A stretch of 64,000 nt of DNA from Coenobita brevimanus (taxonomy: Eukaryota; Arthropoda; Malacostraca; Decapoda; Coenobitidae): contig CM064657.1 in the NCBI GenBank assembly GCA_032717465.1, positions 19,688,232-19,752,231 on the forward strand. Reading direction: 5' to 3'. Every line of letters begins with the position of its first letter. Positions within the stretch are counted from its first letter, which is position 1. Of this stretch, positions 45,227 through 56,881 are shown one piece after another. A program made the position numbers and the translations under genes. The notes beneath the pieces are model-generated. The model made no database searches. It was not told the DNA's origin and worked only from the letters and a program-made list of their open reading frames with translations.

Positions 45227-45645
45227 TTACATCCTTCACACTTTCACATTTCTTTCCACTGTCACTTCTACATTTCCTCATCTCTTTCCAGAATAACTTC
45301 CTATTTTCAAAGTAATTTGGATTAATTTTTCTTCCTACATCATTATGTATCTCTTTCTTTTTCCTCTTCACTAGTCTGTTTACGTGCTTCTTGATCTCAA
45401 TAAACTTACTTTTTATATCAACTGAACCCCTGTCCTATATCCACTCTAGTCACTTCTTCCTCTTTTCTTCCAATGCTCTCTTAATCTCTTCATCCCACCA
45501 TGCCGTGCCTTGCTTTTTTTTTACTCTTGCCACACCACACACCGCTTTAGCATTCCTAACTAATCAATCCCTATATACATTCCACAAGCTGTCCAGATAG
45601 ATTTCATTCCAATTCACTGATTCTATCTCCACTCCGACTTTGGCC
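45227..45645 (-). pseudogene. Copy E linker between endonuclease and RT
   Basis: Minus-strand text such as GTAWWDEEIKRALEEKRKK (near 45490-45515) and RKLFWKEMRKCRSDSGK (near 45260-45300) follows the endonuclease with a few stops. It corresponds to the QGTAWWNDEV region of copies A and B. Confidence 0.6.
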
Positions 45646-46215
45646 CTGTATTCATCTGCCATTTCTTTGATCCTCAGCTTCTCGACTTTCAGTCTCTCTC
45701 CCTAACAGTGCCTCTCTCTTGGTCCACCTCACTCCTCTCAGCTTGATCTTACATACCACAATCATATGATCTGACAAACCTCCACATCGTCCTCTCACTG
45801 CCCTCGAATCAGCAGCACTACCCAGCACCGATTTCTCTACAAGCACGTAATCACTCAGGCTCTTTCAACATGATCTCCATTCACTCTATACCACAAATAT
45901 TTATGTGCATCTTTTTGCTTAAAATAAGAATTACAAATGCACAACCACCTTTCCTGATACATGTCCTTCAGTTGCTTCCCTTTATCATTCTCTCCTGGTA
46001 CTCCATTATTACTCATTATATCATTCATAGGACCAGTGCCTACTGTACCGTTTATATAGCCCGTTACAATCACTTAATGACTCCTGGACATTTTTTCTAC
46101 TATTTCATCTATCTCCTCCCAAAACCTGTCTTTCTCTGTCTCATCCCTGTCTTCAAACGGTGCATAGGTTACAATCGCTGCCACTTTCACCTTTTCAAAC
46201 TTGAAATTGACATAC

Positions 46216-46415
46216 ATACATCTCAAGCTGACACTCTGCCACACTTCATTCATCAACAGAGCTACTCCATCCTTGCATCTTCCACGCCCATTCATGCCCG
46301 ACCTTACACACTTTACATACATCTCGAGCTGATACTTTGCCACACTTCTTTTTTCAACAATGCAACTCCATTCTTGCATCTTCCACTCCCATTCATGCCC
46401 GACCTTACACACTTT
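46216..46415 (-). repeat. ~95-bp tandem duplication in copy E
   Basis: The stretch catctc(a/g)agctgatactttgcc...gcccgaccttacacactttac occurs twice in a row, once as 46216-46317 and again to 46415, duplicating part of the endonuclease. Confidence 0.85.
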
Positions 46416-46439
46416 ACACCCTGCCACTCATCTTCATCT

Positions 46440-46963
46440 TTTTTTTTCCAATAACAGAGCAGAGGAAGGAAAAACAAATGAATAAAAAAAATAATCCATA
46501 CACCAGATTACTGGTGTCCTTTGTGCATAAAATATCTGTAACAGTTAGACTTGAACAGTTGTAGGTTGAAGTTTGGAGGGAAACAACCCTGGGGAAGCGA
46601 GTTCCAGAGAGATGCAGTTCGAGGAATGAAAAAATTCTGATAGGCAGAAGTTCTGCAGTATGGCTGTGTGACATTCCAGTCATGAGCGCTACCAGATGCC
46701 CGCGTAGCACGAGGGAAGGCAAGGAGAGGTGGCACCAATGACGCAACTTCGTCTGAGCATTTGCCATAAAAATATCTGTAAAATAATGCAAGGGAGGCAA
46801 CATTTCTTTTTACTTGTAGGGGAGGTCGTTTATTTGTAATGGCAGGGTTGTTAATAATTCTAACAGCTTTGTTCTGAATTTTGTCTAGTTGTTTAAATGC
46901 AACCTCTCCATATCCATTCCACAAGGGTGAGCAATATTCAAGCTGAAAGCACACATGACGCAC
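46440..46963 (-). mobile_element. 5'-truncated Jockey-like LINE 3' end inside copy E
   Basis: Encodes 151 residues (46508-46963) including QLEYCSPLWNGYGEVAFKQL and TASLWNSLPQGCFPPNF, the C-terminus of a Jockey-type RT, ending with a stop at 46508. A T run (A tail on the minus strand) lies at 46440-46449. It is a different family from 8612-9288. The RT remnant is uninterrupted, so it is fairly young. Confidence 0.85.
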
Positions 46964-47209
46964 ACAGTTTCACACAATGCCATCACGGTATATTTTGCAC
47001 TGTTGAACACATTCACCACTTCCACCCTCCTACTCTGCTCATTCACATCTCTCACTTTCCAAATGGCCATGCAAATGGGCAGTTATTGGGCCCTCCGAGG
47101 CTTTCCAAGACGTTTGCCATACATCAATGATTTCAGAGAAAGGTATCTGGGGGACACTTAACCCTGCCAGAAACCCCGGTTTTATGGTTACCTCCCAGCG
47201 TAGTAAACT

Positions 47210-47512
47210 AATGTAATCATTAGTTATCATACCACTTTTGTAGAAATAATTTACAAAGAATAATACTGCAGAACAGTTATTAAAATTCATAAAATGACAA
47301 GTGGTGCGATAGCATTCATCACATAATATTACAAGTCTCGCTGCATGTTTATTTTGAAACGCCTAGCACGTAGTTTTCAAACAGATTAATGCTGCATCTG
47401 GCAAATGCTGATGTGAATGTACCGAATGATACTCACGAAGAAAGTATAATTTTCAAAACTGGAAACATGGGAAGACGAAACGGTCTGCCGAAATCACGGG
47501 CAACGAATAAGC
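47210..47512 (+). repeat. Dispersed repeat P, copy 2
   Basis: Plus-strand partner of 22262-22545. See that entry for the peptide agreement. Confidence 0.55.
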
Positions 47513-47598
47513 CTAAATCGGGGTGCTCGGGGTTGGTGCAGACTGATCTGTCCTAACATTTTGTGTTCAGTCGGCTTTATATTACTTTTGTATGTTGA

Positions 47599-47730
47599 TA
47601 TCTATCAATCTATCTATCTATTGCCAGACACCATAATCCCGTAAGGGGTGGCCATTTGACTTTGAGTTATTTGTTTTTACAGGGAGGGGCACTAATCCTC
47701 CACCAACCCACTTGTTGTCACGTAAGGAGC
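47599..47730 (-). mobile_element. Miniature RTE derivative (3' end joined to 5' end)
   Basis: 47605-47654 matches the 3' terminus of RTE copy C (28346-28390: ctatctatctattgccagac through ggggtggcc). After about 25 bp, 47680-47721 matches the 5' UTR of copy A (15764-15806: ggaggggcactaa(c/t)cctcc). The whole coding region is missing between them. Orientation is minus. Confidence 0.75.
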
Positions 47731-47734
47731 ACAT

Positions 47735-47990
47735 ATGGTTTGGTTATATGGTTACCACTCTGCGTTGTAAATGGTTTCCTGGTTTACAGGAAACCATTTG
47801 GCTTTTCACTCAATGTAAAGCCACCTGTAAAGGAAAGAAAAGCAATAAGAAGTGACAGGAAAAATGGGAGAAATAGGTAGAGAGGAGGGCAGGCACAGAG
47901 AAGGAATGATAAAGGCTAAGGAAGAAGTAGGCAGCACTACATCATGTTAGTGGATGATGGTCACCACCACCTACCACACAGTAAGGAAGA
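47735..47990 (+). repeat. Family H dispersed repeat, 3' part
   Basis: ggtttggttatatggttacca, a perfect hairpin, a purine-rich zone, and gcagcactacatcatgttag...caccaccacctacca. Uninterrupted counterpart of 25590-26130. Confidence 0.75.
47769..47799 (+). repeat. Family H hairpin, C-G variant
   Basis: AAATGGTTTCCTG, loop GTTTA, CAGGAAACCATTT: a perfect 13-bp stem. Confidence 0.9.
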
Positions 47991-47999
47991 AGTATGAGC

Positions 48000-48600
48000 C
48001 AGAGTGATTAACTGGTGTTTGAGCTAAGGAAAATATTCGTCCCGGAAATGAAACGGAATGCTGATGTTTCCGTACCACTGAGTTCTATGGTACTGAGTGG
48101 CTTTCTCATTGGCAGCACCGCGTTGTTTGTGTAACCGCCGCCATGGGCCCTGGGCGACGCTGATGTTGTTTATGCATTACATCACACCCATGCCTTTTGA
48201 AATCAGCTGATGAATTTGGAAGATATAGTGCCATGGCCCATTGCTTAGCTTATGTAAGCAAGAGCGAAACAGAAACAGCAAACTAAGAACAATGATTTAC
48301 CATGGTGGAGGCGACGAGTGGTGGTGTTTGAATGTGGCGGTCAAAGCTAAACGCTCGCTGCGGAGATAGCCTCTCCATATTATACAGCTCAGTGTTCCAT
48401 ACCAACCTCGCCAGGTAGATAGCAGACGATACTCCGAAAGTTCCTTAATCATGTGACAAATGTGTCATTGCATATAGTCTTCACCTGAGTTCTACTAAAA
48501 TCTTGTAATCATATTACTTTTTATTAGTTTCATATATGCTGTAGATATATGGATATGAAGTTTTCATTTCATCTGAATAATGAGAGCCTGAATATTGATG
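48000..48600. other. Possible 5' LTR/leader region of the gypsy-type element
   Basis: Lies directly upstream of gag. A tttacca|TGGTGGAGGCGACGAG junction at 48301 could be an LTR end plus primer-binding site, and cccggaaatga(a/g)acgg(a/g)atgc occurs at 48047 and 48628. No matching 3' LTR is visible downstream of 55450, so the LTR call is unproven. Confidence 0.3.
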
Positions 48601-49845
48601 GACTGAGCAAAGAACAAGGTTGGTCCCGGAAATGAGACGGGATGCGAAACCAAAAAATGTAATTCGTCAACATCAGAGTCATCTGAAGACTCATGTTTAT
48701 CAGATTCTGATTTAAATCTGAATTCAGTCTTTGATAACAAGCAACACTCAGATGAGTCATTACCAAATTGACTTAAAGATGAATTAAAACCTGAGTGTGA
48801 TACTCCCCTTGTGAAGCCTCGTTGTACTTCAACTACACCTGTAAATAAAACTGGAGCCAATTCTCAATCTAGCTCTCAGTCTCTCGGGGCTTTAGAATCG
48901 TTTTGGACACTTACACTGTTTGTTTTGACGCTGGAAATCTACATTATCATAAACATTGTTCAAGAAGAACCTCTCCAACTCCTTCTCTTTCACTCAGAGT
49001 TACTAACCCTCCATCAAGCATGTCCTTCCCTCAAGGTACAGCAATTAAGGTCTTGCCACAAAGTCATGCCGTACACGAATTTTCTGGATAGGATGAAAAT
49101 TATAGCATTCAAACTTACCTCTCAGACTGCGAGTATGTTGTACGCAGTAGTAGCATTATGACTGTAGAGGATAGGATTTCTTTAATCTGTTCACAGGTCA
49201 GGTATGCAGTCTTGCAGTCGATGTTCTCAAGGCATCTGCTTTCAAAATTGCATCTCAAATCAAAGACTATGATAAGTTCAAGCGTACTTTGATCAGTACT
49301 TTTGGAAAAGGTACAGATGGCTCTTTGGTTTGGATTTTGCATATGAATGACAGGACTCTGGAAATTATTGGATCTCGTGATCTTCTCAGAACTCAGGCAC
49401 GAGATTGGAATACAGGTTCCGATGCTTTAGAGTGCTTAGAAAATTCTGGGTTTATAATGATGACAATATAGTCATGCCTAAAGAAAATGTGATAAGTCTG
49501 GCTGAATAAATGTAATTTATTTTGTGTCTTCGTGACCAAGACAAAGAGAAAGCCGCTGGGTTTGAATATAATTGCACAGACGTTTTGGTTGAACTAGCAG
49601 AAAAGGTTAAGTTGGGAGGCTTTTGTTCATACCCAGATGCCATTGCACCAGTAACTACTTCCAGTATAAATACTCCCGTTCTAGCTACCACGGGAAAGAA
49701 ACCTATGAAAAAACGATTTTGTTCTGAGTACAAGAAATATGGTCATACAAGAGATAAATGTTTCTTTACAAAGGACCTGGCAAATTCGATCTCTGCCTCG
49801 GAGTCGCGCACCACTCGTCCTCAACGGGATTCATCACGGTAATTT
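48600..49845 (+). pseudogene. Gypsy-type gag remnant with zinc knuckle
   Basis: A Ser-rich N-terminal part (TSESSEDSCLSDSD) is followed by capsid-like text across frames (AVHEFSG; IKDYDKFKRTLISTFGKG at 49259-49471) and a piece at 49522-49842 that holds a CCHC-type knuckle (FCSEYKKYGHTRDKCF) near 49725. The second Cys position of that knuckle is Tyr. Stops and frameshifts occur near 48772, 49190 and 49470. Gag would package the element RNA in the cytoplasm. Confidence 0.7.
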
Positions 49846-50236
49846 TCCCAGTCGGTGTCTGAATACAGCCAACACCGTTCAGTTCAAGACAACACGTTTT
49901 GCACTTCACTACGTTGTGGCGTACTAAGTAGTGTGTTGTCTATCAACCATCTGGTCATGACACGGGTCAGTGCTCCCTTGTTCTCCTACAACAGACTGGG
50001 TATGCGAGTTGTAAATCACTTCAGCTGAGGGAAGATCCGCACCGTCAGTCAAACGATCAAGGATAAACACTTTCTAAAAGTCCACTCCCGCTTCAATCAC
50101 AGTTGCACTACAAAAGGTGGATATTTTGTCGGTCCCTTGGCAGGTTAGCAGATGTAAGGTATCACTCGCAATGGACACTTTGGCATGCACAAAGCTAATT
50201 TCCCAGTTTTCCTTAACTGGAATAATGAACTGAATG

Positions 50237-50386
<150 letters not shown>

Positions 50387-50551
50387 TTAGTTAGTTTATT
50401 GACAAAAATTCTTCACATGGTTGCATTTCGTAAACTGATAACTATCACTAAGAATACAATTTTTGTCCAGACAAAGAACATATTTACATTATAAGTAGAG
50501 AGATACCTACAAACATTTGTCTTGTACTCCATTCCTTTGAAAAACATAGTT

Positions 50552-50552
50552 T

Positions 50553-50595
<43 letters not shown>
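50552..50595. repeat. (CA)n microsatellite
   Basis: About 22 CA units. Confidence 0.95.
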
Positions 50596-50600
<5 letters not shown>

Positions 50601-51234
50601 ACTGACACCCAGTTGTCCGGTGTTACTGGGGATCTCTTAGATATACTCACACACTTCGAACGCCACACTCTGCTCAACCCATTCGTGCTGATTTTCACAT
50701 TACTAAGAAGTTATCCTTACCTGCTGATGGCCTACTTGGTCTAGAAATTATGGGCAAATACGATATTGACGCTCATCCCAGTACGAGTTCTATTACTTAT
50801 TATCAAGTAAGTCGTAACGCCTTTCCTCTCTCCAGACCTTTATTCATTCGTGTGTCATTCTGATGGCTAATTGTTTGCAGAGTTTAGGAAGTCTGTCTAC
50901 AGAGTCATCAGGGTTAGATCAGGAGTCCCTCATCGTATGTGACACTCATCCTAGTAGACTCAGTGACATCTCGAATGCAAGTGGCTCGGACTGGACCCTG
51001 GTTTTGGCTGTACTGTCGGTTGACCAGAACTCCATAGTCAAACCCTTGCAAGAGTCCCAGTCCGGTTGCCAAATGTGCATAAGGGTACAGATGTGGTGTG
51101 CTTGAGTAATTCAGTACGTGTGAAAGGCTTGTCACTTGGATTCACCTTACGCATGGTTAGGGCTGGCTGTTTGACTGAAGTTCTTGTTATTGTCTGCCTT
51201 TACTAAGGCAAAGTGATAATGTTTTTGTCTGCAT

Positions 51235-51236
<2 letters not shown>

Positions 51237-51315
<79 letters not shown>
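51237..51315. repeat. (GT)n microsatellite
   Basis: About 39 GT units. Confidence 0.95.
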
Positions 51316-51316
<1 letters not shown>

Positions 51317-51546
51317 TACTAGATTAAGATCGACTACAACAAAAACCAATTATACGTACCAATTTGCACTCAGCTGGATGCTATTCACTCGACTATAACA
51401 ACAACAAACTATTCCTCTCAATTACAACGACCTGTTACATATACCAATTGAGACTCAAGTGGGTGAGAAATAATCGACGATGACAACAACATACCATTCC
51501 TACCAAACTGAATTCCACTTGAAATGGCATATTTGTCCTATCTTTT

Positions 51547-51549
<3 letters not shown>

Positions 51550-51610
<61 letters not shown>
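51550..51610. repeat. (GT)n microsatellite
   Basis: About 30 GT units, directly before the ~160-bp tandem repeat. Confidence 0.95.
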
Positions 51611-51611
51611 C

Positions 51612-52010
51612 CCATTATATCTCATGAATGGCTTGAGCTATCAACATGAAACCTCCAGGGTATCTTGATATGGCCAAAATCTTGGATAAGTTCGAAAATG
51701 GGCACACGCGGTCAAGGTCAAGGTCACCAAAAAATGGTTGCCAAAAGTAAACTAGTTTTTATCGCCTGCATTTAGCACCATTATATCTCATGAACTGCTT
51801 GAGCTATCGGCATGAAACCTTCAAGGTTTCACGATATGGCCAAATCTTGGCAGAGTTCGAAAATAGGCAGTCAGGATCAAGGTCACCAAAATGGCTGCAA
51901 AGGGGCAACTGGTTTTTATCACCCGCCTTTAGTGCTATTATTTTTCATGAACAGTTTGAGCTGTCAGCATGAAACCTTCAGGGTATCAAGATATGGCCAT
52001 AATCTTCCGC
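51612..52010 (+). repeat. ~160-bp tandem repeat, about 2.5 units, with AAGGTCA cores
   Basis: Units start (c)attatatctcatgaa at 51613, 51779 and about 51936. Each holds gagctatc(a/g)(a/g)catgaaacct, gatatggcca and, in the first two, caaggtcaccaaaatgg. The first unit has tcaaggtcaaggtcacc. Inserted within or next to the gypsy pol region. Confidence 0.85.
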
Positions 52011-52480
52011 CCCCCCCCCTGGCGGGGGCAGGGGGGGCCGCCATCCCTGGGCCTGGGCGCCCCAGGGGCCCTCTTCCTGGGTCCCCTCAGGGGCCCTGCC
52101 CCTGGGTCCCCTCAGGGGCCCTGCCTCTGGGTCCCCTCAGGGGCCCTGCCCCTGGGTCCCCTCAGGGGCCCTGCCCCTGGGTCCCCTCAGGGGCCCTGCC
52201 CCTGGGTCCCCTCAGGGGCCCCGCCCCTGGGCCCTCTCAGGGGATCGCCCCTGTGCCCTCCCAGGGGCCCCATCCCAGGGTCCCCTCAGGGGCCTGGACC
52301 CTGGGCCCCCTCAGGGGCCTGGACCCTGGGCCCCCTCAGGGGCGTCGGCCCCTGCTCCCCTTGGGGGCGCGCCGCCCCCATCCCCCTGGGGGACTCCCCC
52401 GCCCCCTAGGAGGGCCTGCTCCTTGGTCACCCTGGGGGAGCCAGCCACCGGCCTCCCTGGGGGGGGGGCGTGCTTGTAAC
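52011..52480. repeat. GC-rich 25-bp minisatellite, about 11 units
   Basis: The core gtcccctcaggggccctgcc recurs at 52081, 52106, 52131, 52156, 52181 and 52206, and in diverged form to about 52350. Each unit is a near-perfect hairpin (cccc-tca-gggg inside ggg...ccc). The flanks are runs of C (52009-52018) and G (52029-52036, 52459-52468). The stretch is overwhelmingly G and C in an AT-rich setting. Pro/Gly-rich open frames across it arise because 25 is not a multiple of three and the unit lacks stops. Confidence 0.9.
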
Positions 52481-52639
52481 TTGGCAAACAGCATGTTCTG
52501 GCGGGAGATTAGCATTGGGCTCCCGAATACTTTACTTTCATTCATAATAGGACTGGTGGCCCTGCAACCCTGAAAGATGGCTGTTGTTTAGTTAGTTTCT
52601 TGGCTTATCATACTAAAGTCCAAATGGTACAGAGTAACT

Positions 52640-53460
52640 TCCTCATTGCTTCATTTCAGTCTACCTCACAACAGCCCCTTGACAAGAAAGGGTTAATAGC
52701 TCCCCATATTTAAATTACTGATTACCTTCATGAGAGACAAAGATTGTTGCATCTTCTAAATGAGTTCTCTGGTGTTCTTGCCCTTCCAGGCGAGGAACTG
52801 AGTAAGTCTGATTTAATACGGCATCGTATTTCCACTGAGCCAGTAAATCATCCAGTACATGTACCCTGATCATCACCTCCCTCATAAGCAAAGTCAAACC
52901 ATAGAAGAGGAAGCATCAAATATGCTGGATGAAGGAGTTATCGCACACTCAACTTCCCTATGGAATTTCCTTGTTCCAGAAAAAGACGGTAGATATTGTC
53001 CTGTTATTGACTTTCGCCTCATTAGTGAAGTAACAGTCCCCGCCTACTACACTCTGCCCATCCTTCATGACATACTATAGTCTTTGGTAGAGGAAATTCT
53101 GTTTTTAGCAGTCTCGACTTACACAGTGGATATTGGCAAATTCTGTTAAATGAAAAGTCAAGACGGATAACAGCTATCACTACTGGTCAGGGGCATTTTG
53201 AGTTCATTAGCATGCCTTTTCGTCTTTGTAATGCATCTCTGACATTTCAGCCCATTATTAATACCTTGTTTGCCTTCATGCTAGGTAATACTGTTCTTGC
53301 ATAACTAGATGATCTTATTATTGTCAGCAGAGACACTGAGAGTCATTTCTCCAAGTTTCGTAAAGTCCTTCACAAGCACAAAACCGCTGGTCTTATAGTC
53401 AGACTCTCCTAATGCGATTTCCTGAAGTCAAAAATCAAATTCTTAGGTCATGTAGTAGAC
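52640..53460 (+). pseudogene. Gypsy-type reverse transcriptase remnant
   Basis: In order: HLLNEFSGVLALPGEEL, EEEASNMLDEGVIAHSTSLW, the RT strand VIDFRLISEV, SSLDLHSGYWQILLNEK (first catalytic Asp, near 53110), ISMPFRLCNAS near 53210, and LDDLIIVSRDTESHF near 53310. The residue before LDD in the catalytic box is a stop codon. Frameshifts occur near 52868 and 53085. Plus strand. Confidence 0.85.
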
Positions 53461-54192
53461 GGTGATGGATTCATACACTCCCAGATAAGATTCAGACAGT
53501 CAGAGACTTTCCAGAGCCTACCAGTGCTGACTGCATTAAGAGTGTATTAGGTTTAAGTGGCTACAACCGCTGCTTCATCAATGGATATGCAACCATTGTG
53601 TCACCCCTCACAAAACTTCGGAAGAAAGATGTTTCTTTTTACATTGGGGATCTGCGCAGGTTAAGAATTTCAGTGACATAAAGGCTGCACTCACGAATGC
53701 ACTAATTGTAGCTTTTCCTGATTATGCCATACCATTCACAATGTTTATGGATGCTTCTTCACTCTGTTTGGGTGCTGTAAGCCTATTCATGCAGCAAGAT
53801 ACTGATGGCCGCTGGGATAACACTGCTTATGGTGGCTGAGCCTTTATTGATGCAGAAAAGCGTTACTCTGCAGCTTATCTTGAAACCCTAGCTGTTGTTT
53901 GGGCTCTTAAGCTTTTCCGTAACATCATTTGTGGCCATAATATCACAGTTTACACTGATCCTGCTGCAGTACCTGAACTTTTCAAGGGCCAGAATTTTAT
54001 GGGCAGACTTGTCCGATGGTATTTAACAATCCAAGAATCTGAGTCTACGTTTAAATATCTTCCAGGCCATGCCATTGTAGTTGCTGGTGCGTCAGTTGGA
54101 ATACTGATGTTCCTGCTGCACAACAGTCTTCCAATTTCTGTCCACAGACAGTTAAAGAAGAATAATGGAAGGATCCCCTGTGGTCTAAAGTA
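53461..54192 (+). pseudogene. Gypsy-type connection and RNase H remnant
   Basis: VLGLSGYNRCFINGYATIVS near 53550, then FTMFMDASSLCLGAV (RNase H Asp) near 53740, AEKRYSAAYLETLAVVWAL (Glu) near 53855, and ITVYTDPAAVPELF (Asp) near 53945, ending at 54193. One in-frame stop near 53838 and frameshifts near 53655. RNase H would remove RNA from the hybrid. Confidence 0.8.
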
Positions 54193-54329
54193 ATGTATGC
54201 TCTAGAGTCTGGAGATTAAACCACTCTCCCCGATTTTGTTGTTCCACCCACACTATTTCAATTATACCAAGGTAAACTTTGTAAGTGTATCAGATTATTT
54301 AAGTCCCAGGTTTTCCAACTTGTGGTTCC

Positions 54330-55451
54330 TTCTACCCTTAAGGAATTCACTTTCTTTCTAGTGCATGATGTTCCACATGCGCGGCACCCAGGGAGAGACA
54401 GATGTTTCCGTGAAGCCAGAAAGAAATATTATCGGCCCACAATGAGAAAGGATATAGCGAATCATATTCTCTGTTAGTCTTGTGCCCAACTTAAGGATAC
54501 TACTGGAAAACCTGCTCTTGTTCTAGAATATCCAACACCCGTGAAACCCTGGGATACTGTGGCTATTGCTCTACTTCAGCTTCCGCAAAGCTATCAGGGC
54601 TCTCAGCATCTACTCATAGACGCTGATCATTTCTCACGGTTTGTTGTTTTGGTGCCACTGGCTTCTAAGTCAGCTGATGAATTAGCCCGTGCCATTGTTC
54701 CACATTATAATCTGCCCATTTACTACACCCAAGGTGTAGTTATCTTATAATGGCACAGAATCCCGTAATCAAATCCTCTAGGTAATTTGTCGCCGGTACG
54801 ACATTAAGCAAACCTTTGGCACAGCAAACCATCCAGCCTCAAATGGTATGGTAGAACGTGCTGACAGAAAAATTTTGAAAATTCTTCGTCCTCTAGTCGA
54901 CCGCATGCAAAATGCGTGGTAGGACTGGTTGTCCCAAGTAGCTGCATCTATCAGTGCTTTTTTGTTAACTCATCAACGGGTAAATCTCCTCATTACACTC
55001 TATATGGTCATGATTAGGCACTCACATATGATATTCTCTGCCAAAAACCACAGCCACTGTACATGTAGATGAATATGCAGCGACTCAGATGTCAGTATTT
55101 CAGTCCATTCATAATGCTGTTCGCAAAAGTTTGGCGGCTTGTAGGACTGAAATGATTTACAAACAGCATAAACAAGCTGAATTATCCTCTGTTGACCTTG
55201 GAGATGCAGTTATGATTAACTCCCCTGAACGTTCCACCACTCTCTCTCCTAAGTTTTCTGGACCATTCCCTGTATTGGCTAAAGAACATGGTAACAAATA
55301 CAATATTTGGAATCCAGATTCTCGGACATCTCTAGTTGTTCATGTAGACAGGCTGAAGAAAGTTAACCTAGGGTTATTATCTAATACTTATGCACGACCT
55401 GAGTCCCCATCTTTTTCAGTCCCGGATTCAACCCCTTTTTCATGTTGCTAA
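54330..55451 (+). pseudogene. Gypsy-type integrase remnant
   Basis: An HHCC-like N-terminus (HDVPHARHPGRD...CSCAQLKD, with a stop before CSC near 54475), then VKPWDTVAIALLQLPQ and HLLIDADHFSRFVVLVPLAS, the catalytic core strand, at 54541-54690, where family members have a core Asp in this position. The second Asp region near 54750 is shifted in frame. The C-terminal part is open at 55089-55451 (KFSGPFPVLAKEHG, chromodomain-like GPF motif). Four or more breaks. Confidence 0.75.
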
Positions 55452-56817
55452 TGACCACGAAGCAAGCTTCGTTCAGCTTCCAAAACAAACTGAGTTTCAC
55501 TCTCTCATCAGAAATAGCTTGCCGTTTCCCCTCCACATCATCAAGGCCACGGAGATAATAGTCAATTAGCCGGAGTAAACATATTACTATATTCAATTCA
55601 TCATGCTCACAGAACAATGCGTTAGACTCAATAATCCTCACGCACGTTCTAAATTTCGACAGAAGAGTGGCCCTTTAGACCTTTAAAGAATCGCCTATAG
55701 TATGGTCACGGAAAGCAATGTATTTGAGCGAGATGAACACATGCATGAATAACCCTCACGGCTATAACCACCTAAAAACAAAAGTCACTCTGAATTATAA
55801 GGCTTTAAGAACTGGATGATTCAATTAATAGTATTATGGATACGTCCAGTAATTTATTACGAGTTGTTAATGACCTTGCTACCATGTCCATCACTGAGAA
55901 ATTACTCCTTTCTCCGAATATTTTCTATCTGTCGATAAATTTGTTGTCTCAGTTACCAGCCCTATTAACGTAATCATAAGTGATCTCGCAGATCACATCT
56001 TACTTCTTTTTCTTCCTCTTCCCCTCAATACACGGCGTCTAATTTCTTCTCCCTCTCTGACCAGTGGATGCTTACTTCAATATGTCTGTCCGGCATTCTT
56101 GGCATTTGTCTTGGCAGACGAGGCTTCACGTGAGGTTTTCCTTGCTCATAGTATGCATTCCAAGGTTAGTGTTTGGCAATGTTCTCCGACTCATCGTCGT
56201 TCAGTACTTCATGCATCTGAGCATTTGGTTATTAATCATGACACTCCCGAGTCGTCAACACATGCTATTACGGCTAACTGGTCATCGGACTTTCTTTCCC
56301 TGACTACGTTGTTTGTATGTCTCCTTTGAGAACCTTCGAGTTGCCTCAGATTGTATAGTGCTACTTTCCTATCTCAAAGACGGTGAATTTACTTCCGTCT
56401 TTGATGTCTCTCTCCCTTCCTACCTGTTCTGGTGTCCTTGTGCCGACACTATACTGCCCTCAGTGTGTGTGTATGTATGCTGCTCTTTGTATGATATAAT
56501 TCGTCCAGATATAGTATGAAAAAGAGGTCTCGGAAGTCGGATGTGGGTCAATCTTAGTCAGCTCCTCGAAAGACTGTTGCTTAGCTAGCTTCGCACACTA
56601 CAGTGCAACATGGTTAGGTACACGTTAGTTTATTTTCATTTCAATGTACTTCTGCGGTCAAAAGTTTCTTTCCAGCCTGTTAAGTTCACACGGCGCTGCA
56701 TCCTTACTGGAGAGCGGGTTGCTGCTGGCTGAACTACCATCCCACAACTTAAACTAGCACCGGGGCGGTTGAGTAACTTGCTGTATAAAATGGCTGACTC
56801 GGCAGAAGAATGGAAGG
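55452..56817. other. Unassigned stretch after gypsy-type pol
   Basis: One frame stays open on the plus strand across about 140 codons ending at 56329 (PAFLAFVLADEASREVF; HSMHSKVSVWQCSPTHRRS). I do not recognise it; it could be a further gene of the element or another decayed element. No LTR seen. Confidence 0.35.
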
Positions 56818-56825
56818 AACTACTC

Positions 56826-56878
<53 letters not shown>
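56818..56878. repeat. (CT)n microsatellite
   Basis: About 29 CT units. Confidence 0.95.

Positions 56879-56879
<1 letters not shown>

Positions 56880-56881
<2 letters not shown>

Larger units (their letters stand above)
44988..47070 (-). mobile_element. RTE-like LINE lacking its polymerase (copy E)
   Basis: Minus strand. The endonuclease start is at 46965-47070 (MAIWKVRDVNEQSRRVEVV, KYTVMALCETV). After a Jockey-like insertion the endonuclease continues at 46440 down to 45650 (VAAIVTYAPFE; MIVTGYINGTVGTGP, with the GD-x-N core decayed; GLSDHMIVVCKIKLRG), then the linker WKEYFESLMNG and VKRLKNGKAAAVDKVYAE, which ends at 44990 just before RT. A missing 3' half is unusual for a LINE, which normally loses the 5' end. 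Confidence 0.75.

Noticed and set aside
48064..48301. 5' LTR of the gypsy-type element
   Set aside because: A TG start, CA-like end and possible primer site can be argued, but no matching 3' LTR is visible, so it is only listed as possible.
51812..52573. 253-codon Pro/Gly-rich open frame, collagen-like
   Set aside because: Produced by the stop-free 25-bp GC-rich unit; overlapping frames are open too and both ends run into non-coding repeats.
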